DNA of 64,000 nucleotides, from positions 216,322,684 through 216,386,683 of the forward strand of contig OZ005653.1 of assembly GCA_963930645.1 (NCBI GenBank), given 5' to 3'. Below, piece after piece: positions 46,505 to 59,244 of the stretch (positions are counted from its first letter, which is position 1; each line of letters starts with the position of its first letter). The notes below the pieces were generated by a model that had not been told where the DNA came from, searched no databases, and saw only the letters and a list, made by a program, of their open reading frames with translations. Made by a program: the position numbers and the translations under genes. This stretch comes from Salticus scenicus (Eukaryota > Arthropoda > Arachnida > Araneae > Salticidae).

Positions 46505-46759
46505 TCCAATGAAGATCTGATGGTGAGATGTGATTTTAATCGAGTTTTCCACTGATTTTGCAGTTGTTCGGCAGCATATTTCGGCGAAATTCTCCTTGTC
46601 AAAATCCTATCATTGTTACTACTCGGAACTATCTGTCAATGTTAATGCACGAAGAAATTTCGAGGAGTCAATGAAAGGCGAAATACGTTCGATCAATGGT
46701 ACTAATGATTCATGCATATTTTAGTTATAAGAAAAGGAACGGTTAATAAATCTGTGTTG

Positions 46760-46965
46760 GCGTTGGTGTTCGGGTTAAGTCCAACTATCTTCATTAGCGA
46801 TCTAGGCCTAAGAGGTCTTTGTAAGGAATCCTAGCCTGTATATAGTTTCAGAGAAAACTACGGAAGAGCGAAAACGGCTCTGTCAACGAGCGCGATCAGG
46901 GATCGAATCTGGCGTTTCCTGGTAATCAGTTTTGAACGCAGAACCGCTCAGCCACGGTAAATTAA
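46760..46965 (-). mobile_element. tRNA-derived SINE fragment
   Basis: The minus strand from 46962 reads CCGTGGCTGAGCGGTTCTGC (A box), then AACTGATTACCAGGAAACGC and AGATTCGATCCCTGATC (B box), followed by a GC-richer body through about 46760. Not a foldable tRNA. Different head from the SINE at 41166. Confidence 0.65.
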
Positions 46966-46969
46966 TCTG

Positions 46970-47834
46970 ACAAAATAAGCACTTGTATAATAAAAAGAAA
47001 AACTTACCTTATTGAAAATAACGAGAAATTAGGATAAGTTAGAAAAAGGTATGTACGGTTTCAGTTAAATTAGTACGATTATTGAGCTGATTAATTGAAA
47101 TCTTAATTTTATAATGCATTGGTAAGTAGGTGGTTGTAACTCCATCACTAAATGTTAAATAAACCTACAATCGACTTATATATTTCCTTCTTAGCGTTTA
47201 AGTTTAAAAGTGTCAACTCTTCGTACAGTACCTATCACTGTTATACATACTAAATATATAAATATTTTTAATAATTTTCCTACCTACCGATCCTGTTAAT
47301 AAATATCACCAACAAAAATTACATAATTTTCTTGTTTCATTAAATTACACATTTTACTCATCTGTTAATATACTTAACCATTTTTTGGTCACTGTAAAAT
47401 CTGTCTATAAAAACAGTAATAGTTTAGCACTATATATTTATAATCATTCAAAATCTTAATATATAAATAACTAGTTAGTTTATCTATAATATATTTAATT
47501 GATTCAAATCCATTTTTAATTAATATATATATATATTCGTAATATACTAATTGTATTTTATATTTTATACGATAACTTTATTAATTTAAAATTAAATTTG
47601 TTGAAGAAAATTTTAACAATTCTAATATCTATAGATTGTTTGAAAAAGTGAAAGATCATAAAATTTATAGTGTTTTCTTGTTTAATCCTACTTCTGTTTT
47701 ATTTGCTTTTTACCTTATCGATCATTATTCTTTATGTACTTCTTCAAACATATAAATAGAAAACTCAAAAATTTTCAAAATACTTGTTTTAATTAAATCT
47801 TAAATTTTTAATCAAACAAAAAATTATATTTCTG

Positions 47835-47868
<34 letters not shown>

Positions 47869-48230
47869 TTTTATACAAGTTAGAATCATGACATCAGTAT
47901 CTGAAAAAAGATAATAGATGATGAGAAGAAAAAATATCAGAAAGATTATTTACGAGATTGTGATATATTTTGGCCTTAAAGACATAGGCACATTTTTATA
48001 TTTAACGCGTAACTAGTTATTAAATTTAAAATATGCATAGCAGCTATTGATGAGTAAATGCATGAAAATGGAACAAAAATTATTCTTAATATGTATGTAT
48101 GAACGCATTAAATTTTATAATGCAATAATTGTGGAAAAATTATATATTTATATAGGGCAATCTAAGTATATCACAAACATAATGATTTTTGGATAGATCT
48201 TTAATTCAATTGTTAAATTATTTAAAAAAA
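46970..48230. other. Anonymous A+T-rich DNA
   Basis: Poly-A at 47835-47865. No gene or repeat family recognised. Confidence 0.55.
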
Positions 48231-48232
48231 AA

Positions 48233-48820
48233 AAAAATTCTGATGTGAAACAATTACGCAACTTCCACTATCCACTATTACATGTATTACATGCATTTTT
48301 TTAAAACAATGTGACCAGAAGATATAAAATTGACCTAATGAAGTAGACACCTGATAAATTTCCATATATATATATATATATAAGACATATAATACAGAGT
48401 TTACAAAGAGAGTTAAAAAATAAGAAAAAAATAGAGAGAGAGAGTTACTTTTTGAAACACCAGTTTCCAAGATCTAAAGCTCACCTATCTAATCATGATG
48501 ACTGTTAATTTTCCTGTAATAACAACGTAATACTTGGAAAAGGATATCTAAAATGGATTTATGTAAAAATATTTCAAGAAAATCGTTAGAGCTGTTTTTG
48601 AGATACCAACTTTTACCAAAACTTGGCATACTCAATTATACACCGGAAAACAATAATTATACACAAAAGGATATTTAAAAGGGAGTTAATATGGCGAGTT
48701 TGAAAAAACAAATTTGCATAAAATAAAAGTGTTTATAATATGGGGGCAAACATTGCATATAATATGGGTGATAGTGGACAATGGAAGTCGTGTGACTGTT
48801 ACACACCTGAAATTTAATTG
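48233..48820 (+). repeat. Dispersed repeat family R7, copy 2
   Basis: Partner of 7440-7910 (same block order, about 75-80% alike by eye) with a private (TA)n at 48366-48383. It is followed at 48755-48815 by the inverted-sense block GTGGACAATGGAAGTCGTGT. Confidence 0.75.
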
Positions 48821-49545
48821 GCAATATTTCTGGTATCTGTATAGAATTTTATTCAGAATGTTAGATTAAATTATGTAATTGATGTATGAATGATAGATTA
48901 ATTAATGTTATTATTATTATTATTTTTAATTTATTAATTATAACTGGTGTCTTTAACTTTCAAAGCTATCATTTATTTAAACAAAGGTAGGTGATAATAA
49001 ATTTTATTATATATTATCTAAATAAGATTTCTCTAACGTGGACCAGTTTCAATTATTTTTTGTCGAAATGATACGATACGCGTGTATAAAAAAATAATAT
49101 TTATACATGAACAATAGTTAAGCACGCGGACTTAGCTCGATGAACTAATAAGAAAAAATGACGACATTTGCCTGATGAGATTATTTTACGAAAAAAATGT
49201 ATTTATAACAGTTGTTTCTTCAGAATCTTTGCAAGCTTCATAGCTTCATTTTAAACCTAGCAATATTTTAAAGATATATACAGAATATGAACCTTTGTGT
49301 ATAAATTGTATTTTTACTTTACACGCTGCTTCTCATAATTATAAGGACACCCGTTTTCCTATATTAACTAAACACTGAACACTATTATTTAAATAAATAT
49401 ATTTTTTATTAACTTGAATTTCATTAACAGATGATATTTAAAAAGTTTTATCGTTTTTCTATCTTAAAAAACTTGGTGTGAAAGATGATTTTTCAGGTGT
49501 TTACAATTATATGGACAGCTCGAATCTTAGTATTTTTTTTTTCAG
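48821..49545. other. Anonymous A+T-rich DNA
   Basis: (ATT)n near 48910-48925; nothing else recognised. Confidence 0.55.
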
Positions 49546-49547
49546 TT

Positions 49548-49667
49548 ATTCTTTAAATTAATATTTTATGGGGTATCTTTTTAGGTGGGAACAGTCAGAC
49601 ATTCTTTATTCTTTAAATTAATATTTTATGGGGTATCTTTTTAGGTGGGATCAGTCAGACATTCTCT
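49548..49667 (+). repeat. 60-bp tandem duplication
   Basis: The unit TATTCTTTAAATTAATATTT...TCAGTCAGACATTCT occurs twice, exactly 60 bp apart (49551 and 49611), with about one difference (GGGAACAG / GGGATCAG). A recent event. Confidence 0.95.
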
Positions 49668-49789
49668 CTGGTATATATATATTTATACATATATACACTG
49701 CTCGACATTGAAAATGCAACACCAAGAAGGAATGATAATAACGGAATGAAATTTGTTGGACACATACATTATAATAGGAAGAACAATTG

Positions 49790-50190
49790 ATTAAAATTTT
49801 AGGAAATTTGGAGTAATATGTACTCAGAAAACAGTACATAAAGCAGCGACCTCTATGAGCAATAACAGCACATATCTGCCTAGGCATTTAATCGAACAGC
49901 GATTGGATGACAAGTACGGGTAGAGCACTTCATGAAGCTTCAACAAGATGCCACAATTCACAAATCGACGTTACTGGTGAGTGGTGGGGGGCCAGTCGCT
50001 TTTCAACAATTAAACAGCCATTTTCATTGGTGCGATATCAGGAGAACGCGCGGGCCAGAACAACAGTCGAACACATTCTGTATCAAAGAAGGTTCGGACA
50101 ATTCAAACAACCTGCGGTCGTGCATTATCTTGCTTAAATTTTGCTCTACAGAGGCCTCGAATACAGGGCAGAGGGGCGGGCCTTAACTCA
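49790..50190 (-). pseudogene. Tc1-like transposase C-terminal part, left arm
   Basis: Read on the minus strand in shifted frames: MHDRRLFELSEPS overlaps a QDNARP block, then LLFWPARSPD (third catalytic region) and, near the end, SIKCLGRYVLLLL, the frame-shifted counterpart of the right arm's SMPRQICAVIAHRGRC. Broken by frameshifts and stops; the N-terminal DNA-binding domain and first Asp are absent. Confidence 0.7.
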
Positions 50191-50525
50191 TCAAAAATTT
50201 AATGGCCGCTGTTCAGAGTACCAGGAATACGAACATGAAGTAATCGAGACGTGTATCCAATGGGAACCCATAACATCATTGCAAATGATGGACAGTATGC
50301 TGATGTCGAATCCCCGCTGACAATGTGCATTATTGATAATGCCGTTAAATATGGATAAGGCAATCTTGATGCTGTAAACAGGATTGTGATTTGTCTGAAA
50401 AGTGACTTCACGCCATTCCTGCGTCCAGGTTCATCGTTGATCACACATTAATGGCGCCCATATCAGTGATGCAGTTTTGAAGGTAATCAGAATTTTGGTA
50501 GACGCATACTGAGTCACCACCTGGA

Positions 50526-50840
50526 TTGATGGTATGTGGTACCATTGGATATACGTCCCGGTCACCTCTTGTTTCATTCCCGCCACTCCATTACATTTCT
50601 GACGAGTCAAAGCCCATAGCTCTGCCTATGTTCAAGGCCTCCGAAGCGCAACATTTAAGCAGGACAATGCACGACCGCAAGTTGTCCATATTGTCTGGAC
50701 CTTCATTGATGCCGAATGCGTTCGACTGTTGCTCTGGCCAGCGCGTTCTCCGTATCTCACACCAATGAAAATGACTGTTTATTTGTTGAAAAGCGACTGG
50801 CCCCCACCACTCACCAGTAACTTCGATCGATGAATTGTTA
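50526..50840 (+). pseudogene. Tc1-like transposase fragment, central copy
   Basis: Frames on the plus strand give WMVCGTIGYTSRSPLV, then QDNARPQVVHIVW and LLLWPARSPYLTPM (second and third catalytic blocks) before fusing with a KSDWPPPLTS stretch. A third copy of the region carried in the arms, in direct orientation to the right arm. Confidence 0.65.
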
Positions 50841-50869
50841 CTCTGAACAGCGGCCATTATATTTTTGAT

Positions 50870-51245
50870 GAGTTAAGGCCCGCCCCTCTGCCCTGTATTC
50901 GAGGCCTCTGTAGAGCAAAATTTAAGCAAGAGAATGCACGACCGCAGGTTGTTTGAATTGTCCGGACCTTCTTTGATACAGAATGCGTTCGACTGTTGGT
51001 CTGGCCAGCGCGTTCTCCTGATCTCGCACCAATGAAAATGGCTGTTTAATTGTTGAAAAGCGACTGGCCCCCCACCACTCACCAGTAACGTCGATCGGTG
51101 AATTGTGGCATCGTTTTGAAGCTTCATGAAGTGCTCTACCCGTACATGTCATCCAATCGCTGTTAGATTCAATGCCTAGGCAGATATGTGCTGTTATTGC
51201 TCACAGAGGTCGCTGCTTTAAGTACTGTTTTCTCAGTACATATTT
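50870..51245 (+). pseudogene. Tc1-like transposase C-terminal part, right arm
   Basis: Near-mirror of the left arm. In plus-strand frames: ARECTTAGCLN..., SDRFDRLLVWPARSPDLAPM-like block, KRLAPHHSPVTSIGELWHRF and SMPRQICAVIAHRGRCFKYC at the C terminus. Frameshifts and stops throughout. Confidence 0.7.
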
Positions 51246-51365
51246 CTCCAAATTTCCTGAAATTTTAATCACTTGTTCTTCTTACTATAATGTATGTGTC
51301 CAACAAATTTCATTCCGTTATTATCATTCCTTCTTGGTGTTGCATTTTCAATGTCGAGCAGTGTA

Positions 51366-52727
51366 TATATATATATACATATGTATACATTTTTTTTAAT
51401 TCAGTTTCAATACCATTTCATACAGCATAGATGATATTCTGAATACATTTATACTAATTAAAATTGCTTTCCACTTGCATGCACTTTTCTAATATAATAA
51501 GTTACGGTTTTCTCAACTTTTAAGCCACGGGAAAGGCAATAATACACAAGTTTCTTTCTTCAAACTATTTCCTATTGATCTAGAAGTAAAGCAAAAATGT
51601 AAGTCTTGTTGAAAAAAACATTATTAACCCCCAAAATCTAACACAAATCTGAGAATTTCACGTTTAAAAATTATTTGCGGATATCCTCTTCAATTTCATA
51701 ATAATAGAAAAAAATATTAAATTCATTTTGCCTTCAGTAGAAACAGCTCCCCAGAGCACCATATATCCACCTTTAAAATGCCAGACACATATCTGCTTTT
51801 AAAAAAATCTGCTTTGTCTTTCGCTATCTTCAGATTGTGAAAGTAACTTTTAAAACCATTTATTTAATCAAGAATAGAATGTTTTTCACCCGAAAATGCA
51901 ACATTTTACCATTTAATATTGTTTTTATTCAAGTTTAACACAGACGTTCTTTCCCCCATGAAATTCTTATTGATTATTATAAGTTTCTTATTCATTTTAA
52001 CATATTATTAATTATTTTAAACATGCATAAATGTGGACCCAACCTTTCGTTAAAAATTACGAGCAAATTCAGCAGCAGTCATTATGGGTAGAACAGTAAG
52101 AGGAATTATGAGTCTTAGATCGCTGTAAAACAATTCTGATTTGGCATCAGATCTCTCTACTATCGAACCAGCGGTTCAACGTTTGGTCACATTTCCTTCA
52201 GCAATTTAAATTTTCGAATTTCATTAGAAATTCGGCGGATTGAAATTATCCTTCCACTTAAAAAAACACATTTATCATACTTCACTACATGAACATTTGT
52301 TTTTTCAACGAATTATCAGTAATGTCCGTCCAATAGAAATTGACGGCTTATATATGAATTCATTTAGCCCATTAGTTAACAAATTTGCATGTCAACTGTA
52401 ATTTATCTGCTAGTAATTTAAATAAAACGAAAAAATCTTAATTGTCCCTATAATTATGAACATCTAAAAACGTGGAGAAATTGCATTATTTTTTATTAAT
52501 TTTGTTCCATATTAAAAGCATTATAGCAGTTTTGGTTTTTAGAATACTAGATATATTAAGTGTACTTAGTATAATTTAGTTCATAATTATTCAAAACAAA
52601 AATTGTCCTTATAAATATGAGAAAGAGTGTATAGAGGATATGAACATCAGTGTCATAAATTAACTAAAAAACACAATCATAAAAAATATAATGAAAATAG
52701 GAATTATTTGATTTTAATTTATTTATC

Positions 52728-52759
<32 letters not shown>

Positions 52760-54015
52760 TACATATACCAAAATTAATAAAACGTCATCGTCAACATGAC
52801 GACAAAAATTTAAAAGGCGTCGTGGGAGTCCTATATTAAAAATGTACTGCGTGTGAAAGTATGAAAATTGGGTTCTGAACCATGAATTTTATTTGGGAAC
52901 CTTTTTTTTGAACGATTTTGGTTTCACTATTGTACAATGTTAATTTGGTTTTATTAATAATGTGGCTTCTCGTAAATTAAAATTTTAATTAGGTGGTGAA
53001 ATTGGTATAACATTTATAAGTTTCAAATTTTAAAGGTAAATAAGAAAATAAATAAAATGCGAATAATTCGCAGGGTTGTTAGTGCATATATATTTTCCAA
53101 TAACGTTCGTGAAATTGTTAACATTAAAACCAGAAAAAAACAAATAGCATGAAACATATCTTGGATCAAGAAGCATTTATTTATTTTAAATGTTTACTTT
53201 GAATGCATCATCCGTCTTCCTGAATTTCTTTTAGTGAGAAATATATCTCTTGCCCCTTTATATTTGAAACTTAAAACAAGAAAAATGTGCTTCAGAAGAA
53301 GTGAAGTTTGAATATAAAACGACATATTTTGTGTTTGAGAAATTCAAATGTGAAATGCTGTGTTTTTTAAGTTTCCTTTCTAAAGCATATAAATATTAAA
53401 TCTATCGAAATTCTTCAAAAGTAGCAAAGCAAAATCAAGGAGGTTTTCCATAAGGCTTTTAAGCAAAATTACGTTTCTTTTAAATAACATTAAGTATCAA
53501 ATTGTATATTTCAAATGCTGCTAAATAAATATATATATATATATATATCCTGTTTTGGATACTTATTCAAAGAAACAGATTTATTTAGTTATATTTATCT
53601 AATTATATTTATAAACGTAATTTATTTATTTATTTATTTTTTAATTCGTAAATAAAAGTCTTAGGCATCAATTCTTAAAGCTTGTCAATAGTATGGCATG
53701 TTTTATACTGTACATTTAGCATTCTTCCATATGTTGCATTTATGTAAACGTAATATTTAAGAAAATATAACAGTGAGGAAACAAAAAAGAGATTCCGGTG
53801 TATCTATACTATGATTTAAGGAATTACTTATAATTTAATATCTAACTCCGAAACCTGTCAACTGTAAAAATATTCGAACACTTCAACAAATAACGAAGAC
53901 ACCCTATTTCACTTTTTACATTTAAACATTTACTGGATTATTCACACATAAAAAGTTGTTTAAAGAATATGGTATGTATTAAATGTTCGATAATCCCTGT
54001 GGACCGTCTAGAGAT
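51366..54015. other. Anonymous A+T-rich DNA
   Basis: Poly-A with G interruptions at 52729-52757, (TA)n at 53529-53548 and (TTTA)n at about 53620-53638. No gene or repeat family recognised over 2.6 kb. Confidence 0.55.
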
Positions 54016-54039
54016 TTTATATATTTGCCCTCTTAACCA

Positions 54040-55060
54040 CTTTCCAACAAAGTTGAAAAATGCTTATGACTTCGGTTTGTCTGCTATAAGTAAGTCTGTC
54101 TTTCTCTCCGCACTCTAAATCCAGTAAAATATCATAAATTTCTTGAAACATATATGTTATTCAAATTCACTGTGTAATGTTTTATATTAAAAATGGGATA
54201 AATACCTCCAATGGTGTTTAAACAGGTAAACCCGAATGATTTCCAACGCATTACGCTCTATGAGGTATTTTAGAAATCCATAATTAACCTTTATTTTGCA
54301 CAAATCATATTTAAATTGACACTTTTGTTATTCATACGCATTTAAAAAAAATATTTTATAGCGAATATAGTATGATTAGTATTTATTGGGAAAAATATGC
54401 TAAAATTCAATTTTCGTTTTTTTAAAACGGTTTTTCTCTTTTTAACAATGTTTACGAGTGATTATGATTTGAATTTTTTTACCTCTATGTCTTTCTGTCC
54501 GTCTGCCTACTGTAAGTATCTTCTTCCACTATCGTTCATAAAGAATTTCTCAAAAAAAAAAAAAAAAATCCACGTTTACTATTGCACGTGTCCTATTTAA
54601 AATAGTATAAAAAATACCACAGGTTTGTACACACTGTTAAAAATTTCAACAGAAAACTATGTGTAATGCATTATCTTAAGTCTTACGTAAAATTACAGAG
54701 AAAAATAAACGGATATGTTAGAAAACTTATTTTAAATATTCACTTTAATAAATAATATTAATTTAATTAATTATTAGTGAGAATATATTTTGGACTTAGA
54801 ATGCTTTTTCTAGAGTAGAAACAGTCATTTTGAATTTTAATTTTAATTTAAAAAATAAATAATAAAATTATGTAAAAGTACAGAATAAAGATTGAGAATC
54901 TCGATTATGCACTTTTAACTAAGAATTACTGTAAATTTACAGAGACTCTGGATAAATATTTACATTAAATTTCTAGAAATTTTTAACAGTGAGTGACACT
55001 CACAAAACGCCTATGTATTTCGTTTAATGAGAGTAGTTTTTATAAGTAATATTTAAATAA
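54040..55060 (-). repeat. ~620-bp repeat family, copy 3 (interrupted)
   Basis: Minus-strand copy. It begins at the shared family end (CTTTCCAACAAAGTTGAAAA), passes GACTTCGGTTTGTCTGC, the ~170-bp subunit, and a longer block to 54631. It is split by a MITE and resumes at 54992 with TGACACTCACAAAACGC and AATGAGAGTAGTTTTTATAA, the complement of the subunit's ACTCTCAT and TTTATAG blocks. Confidence 0.7.
54632..54991 (-). mobile_element. MITE family M31, copy 2 (360 bp)
   Basis: Inverted orientation relative to 31799-32152, alike over the full length. Ends CACTGTTAAAAATTTC / GAAATTTTTAACAGTG. Flanking TA is not preserved, but the interrupted 620-bp family repeat marks the insertion site. Confidence 0.85.
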
Positions 55061-55061
55061 T

Positions 55062-57065
55062 TTGGTGCTGAACCAATCATAATGAGACTGGCATTGATTT
55101 TTCATATACCATATTAAATAATTTTGATAGAAGATGTTAATGATTAACATTAGGATTTACTGTGGTATACTAACATATTGAGATACACAAAGGTCTAGAT
55201 TATGAAATTGCTGGAATTGCATTTCTGTTTGTGTAAATTCTTTCATTATTTCCTCACTATATTTATGATATGAGCTAGTACATATGTGTGTCTTTTTTCT
55301 CGTCTGTCTATCCCTTGTATGGTCAATAAGGTAATGTACATTGAACGTTAAAAAATGTGTATAGTTTGAAATTGTAAATATTCTGGGCGAACCGCGTGTT
55401 TTATCGTTATTGTTAATTTTTGTTTTATGTTCTTTTTCTTGTCTTCTGGCTTTTCATGACTGAAATATTTAACTGTAAATTATCACAGTATTTCCCTTTA
55501 CTGAAGATGTTGATACTTCACCTATTGAATTTTTGATTTGAATATTTTTGAAATTAATTAATATTTTTCCTCTTATTTTTAACTTTTGTAATTTATGTTT
55601 GTTTTTACATTACGCTATCCTTTCTATGAAATCATGATTAGGTAAAATATATATATATATCTGTACAATATAAGAATTCATGATACAACTTAGGGCCTAT
55701 TTTATACAAAATTAAATTTATTTCATTTACAATTGAAATGTATATGCATATATATATATATATATAAACACATAGAGAGATAGAAAGAGAAGAAATTTTT
55801 TTCACAGTTTGAGTCATGCACATAATCAAGCAAACAGATTAATTTATCTAATGAATATATGACAAACGTTTTGTTAAATATGTGGATAAATTAGAAAAAT
55901 AAAAATTACAAAAATATAAATGAATAAATAAATACATAAATAAATAAATAAATAAGAGCTTCTAGAAATGTATTTTTTTTTATGTTCTCATAGTAAGGAT
56001 TAATTATCTCTTCAATTGAAATATACAAGATAAAAGAGCATAAAATTTATTTAATAATGTTTAAAATACATAAAGCAATAAAATATTTAATTATAAGCTA
56101 AAATAACAACAAATTAAAATTTAACTAATTAAGATAAATGCATAAATTCGCTATTGCCATCAAATTGGTTTACAATGAAGCATTGATTAAAATTTCATAT
56201 ATTTCTGCCATTAGTTTAAGTTAAAATAATTGAATAAAGTTCAAGCTGTACATTAAATTTTCTATTAAAACCTAAATTTCTTTTTCCTTCATATATATTT
56301 CCTAAATATACATTTGTTCCATTCATATATTTCTCTTAAGTGACAGGGTAATTGATATCAAATGGATGCAATATAAGTTTGGAAAACAATTCAGGATAAA
56401 TATATATTGCTTTAGCATTTCTCTTCAATCTTCCAATAACAGATAATTAATGAGATGTCTAAATGGTTGAGAACGAATAGAGAATAATTCTGTGTGTATT
56501 CTCAAAACAATTAATAAATATTTTCATTTACATAGAACTTCTCATTTCAGAAACTATTTTTATTGAACAGAAGAAATAATTCAAATAAAAAAATTGATTC
56601 ATTAAAATGTAAGATAACTAAATAAAGTAGAAAAACAAATAATTAAATGAATAACTTATTTGATATAGTTTGAATGCAGAAAACCTGTACCAATAAACTT
56701 TTTTCTTCATATTAGAAGATTGTAAGATAGAAATATGTTATTTTAAAATTTTTATTAATATTTTTGTATAACTTATTATTATTTACCATTCATACGTAAG
56801 TTTCTTATACTATAAATATAGTAAATACGGAATTTTTTACCTTGTTATTTTAATAATAATAATAATATTTTTTTGTTTTTGTTTTTGAACGTTTGGAGGC
56901 TCTAAGATTCCGAAAAAAAAAGAATGATATGTGTATATTCGTTCATTAAACAGTTTGTTAATTACGGTGTTAGTTAGTTTGCTAGACTGTGTAGATATTA
57001 TTTCATAAACAAATGATCAAAAAGATGTCCGACCTGTTTTAAAATAGTGTTTTGATTCTGTAAGA

Positions 57066-57101
<36 letters not shown>

Positions 57102-57412
57102 TTAAAATTAGGGTTAGTTTAAATTAGGGGATTATTTAATTGGAAATAGCATGTTACTGCATGAAAACTATAATGTAAAACTGAACCTTATAAAATGAAT
57201 TATGAAAATTATATAAAATAATTCTATCAAAGCGAAGTGAGGATAGACTATTAGGTGGAGAATTTCAATCTACAAACTTTCTAACTTATCGGTAGAGTTA
57301 AATGCTTTCAAAATAAATTCAAACAAATATATCATGGGAATGTAAGAAGAGGTTTTTGAAAAAAAAAATCTTTATTGGACTTAATTTTTACTTTACACCT
57401 TTTACAGTACCC
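55062..57412. other. Anonymous A+T-rich DNA
   Basis: (TA)n at 55647-55659, 55749-55765 and 57069-57099; AAAT repeats near 55920-55955. Open frames here have no domain. Confidence 0.55.
57069..57099. repeat. (TA)n microsatellite
   Basis: 31 bp of TA dinucleotide. Confidence 0.95.
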
Positions 57413-57414
57413 AA

Positions 57415-58740
57415 GTCGAAATTCATGCTGGTATTTGTTTGCTAGGCAAGCACTACATGCTTCATCCCAGCTAGTAAAATAGCATAAAACTACCATAAAT
57501 ATTTGCTAGTTCCACCAGAACTACCAGCAAGTCATGTGGTGTTTTGGCACACTTTTTATGCTTGTCCAGCATATATATTCCAGCTTGTGTAGCTTGAATA
57601 TTTTGCTGGTCTAGCAGCCATCACGACCACTACTTGCTTGCACTTTTTGCTATTCTAGCAGAAATTCACAACCAACAGATGCTTTTTTTCTTTGCTAGAC
57701 TAGCATTAAATGCTGTATCCCAGCAAGTAAAATAGCATAAAACTAGCATTAATATTTGCTGGTTACACCAGAATTACCAGCTTGTCATGGTGTGTTTTGG
57801 CACACTTTTATTGCTTGTCCAGCATACAAAATCCAGCTTTTCATGCTGGTATTAGTTTGGTGGACCAGCATTAGATGCTGTATCCCAGCAAGTAAAATAG
57901 CATAAAACTAGCATTAATATTTGCTGGTTCTACCAGTATTACCAGCTTGCCATGGTGTGTTTTGGCCCACTTTTATTGCTTGCCCAGCATAATCCAGCTT
58001 TTCATGCTAGTATTTGTTTGGTGGACTAGCATTAGACGCTGTATCCCAGCAAGTAAAATAGCATAAAACTAGCATTAATATTTGCTGGTTCTACCAGAAT
58101 TACCAGCTTGTCATGGTGTGTTTTGGCCCACTTTTATTGCTTGTCCAGCATACATAATCCAGCTTTTCATGCTGGTATTTGTTTGCTGGACTAGCATTAA
58201 ATGCTGTATCCCAGCAAGTAAAATAGCATAAAACTAGCATTAATATTTGCTGGTTCTACCAGAATTACCAGCTTGTCATGGTGTGTTCTGGCCCACTTTT
58301 ATTGCTTCTCCAGCATACATAATCCAGCTTTTCATTCTGGTATTTGTTTGCTGGACTAGCATTAAATGCTGTATCCCAGCAAGTAAAATAGCATAAAAAC
58401 TAGCATTAATATTTGCTGGTTCCACCAGAATTACCAGCATATCATGGTGTGTATTGGCTTACTTTTATTGCTTGTCCAGCATACATAATCCAATTTGTGT
58501 TGCTTGAATAAGTTGCTGGCCTAGCAGCAATCTAGACCACCACTTGCATGCACTTTCGGCTATTCTAGCAGTAATTCACATCCAATAGATGCTTTTTTAT
58601 TGCTATTCTAGCATTACTTTTCTACCATCAGTTGCTTTTAATTTTTGCTATTATAGCAGGACTTTCCTACCATCTGTTACTTTTTGTTATTATAACATTA
58701 TTTTTCAACCAGCAGTTGCTTTTAATTTTATTTATACTAG
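57415..58740 (+). repeat. Tandem satellite, ~165-bp monomer
   Basis: The landmark CAGCAAGTAAAATAGCATAA lies at 57721, 57886, 58047, 58212 and 58377: spacings 165, 161, 165, 165. A diverged copy lies at 57468. Monomers contain GCATTAATATTTGCTGGTT, ACCAGCTTGTCATGGTGTGT, TTTATTGCTTGTCCAGCATA and TTTGCTGGACTAGCAT, themselves built of short CCAGC/GCTGG inverted motifs. Edges (57415-57700, 58490-58740) are degenerate. Non-coding. Confidence 0.93.
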
Positions 58741-59240
58741 CCAAATTTAGGGTATTTACCTAAGGCCTGTGTGAATACCACAAAACTGGGTATTTTTGAA
58801 AGTTAAATCAGTAATCAATTTTTATCTAAATATATATATATTCAAAAAATAAAAAGGGATGCAAGGAATGGTACTTATAATGGAATGCAAATAATTAACT
58901 CTGTTTATTTCATATAGATGGCACCTGCAAAGCTTCTAATAGTGATTTCTTAGAATGTTGTGCTACAAATGAATTCTTATTTTGATTAGTGAACAGTTAA
59001 CCATTCAATTTTTATGCTAATATTACTATAAGTAAATTTTATGCTACAAGGATGTTAAAATGGAAGATTAGTTACCTTACCCACTCATTAACATGGTATT
59101 CTGAAATTGGTGGGAAATGGTGAGAAGCATTTTTAAAGCTGTTCTTAAATGGATAACATTGTGGTAAATAATGCACAATTTTCAACAGATTCACAGAACT
59201 AATTTTTGATGAAAATGTATGACTTTTTCTGACATTACCA
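58741..59240. other. Anonymous A+T-rich DNA
   Basis: Nothing recognised. Confidence 0.5.
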
Positions 59241-59244
59241 TTGA

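Larger units (their letters stand above)
49696..51363. mobile_element. Palindromic Tc1-derived element (1668 bp)
   Basis: Arms of about 515 bp (49696-50210 and 50850-51363) are inverted near-identical copies starting CACTGCTCGACATTGAAAAT. TA flanks both ends (49694-49695, 51364-51365). Each arm encodes, pointing outward, the C-terminal part of a Tc1-like transposase. The ~640-bp centre holds a further diverged plus-strand copy of the same coding region (about 50526-50830). No complete transposase remains. Confidence 0.85.
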
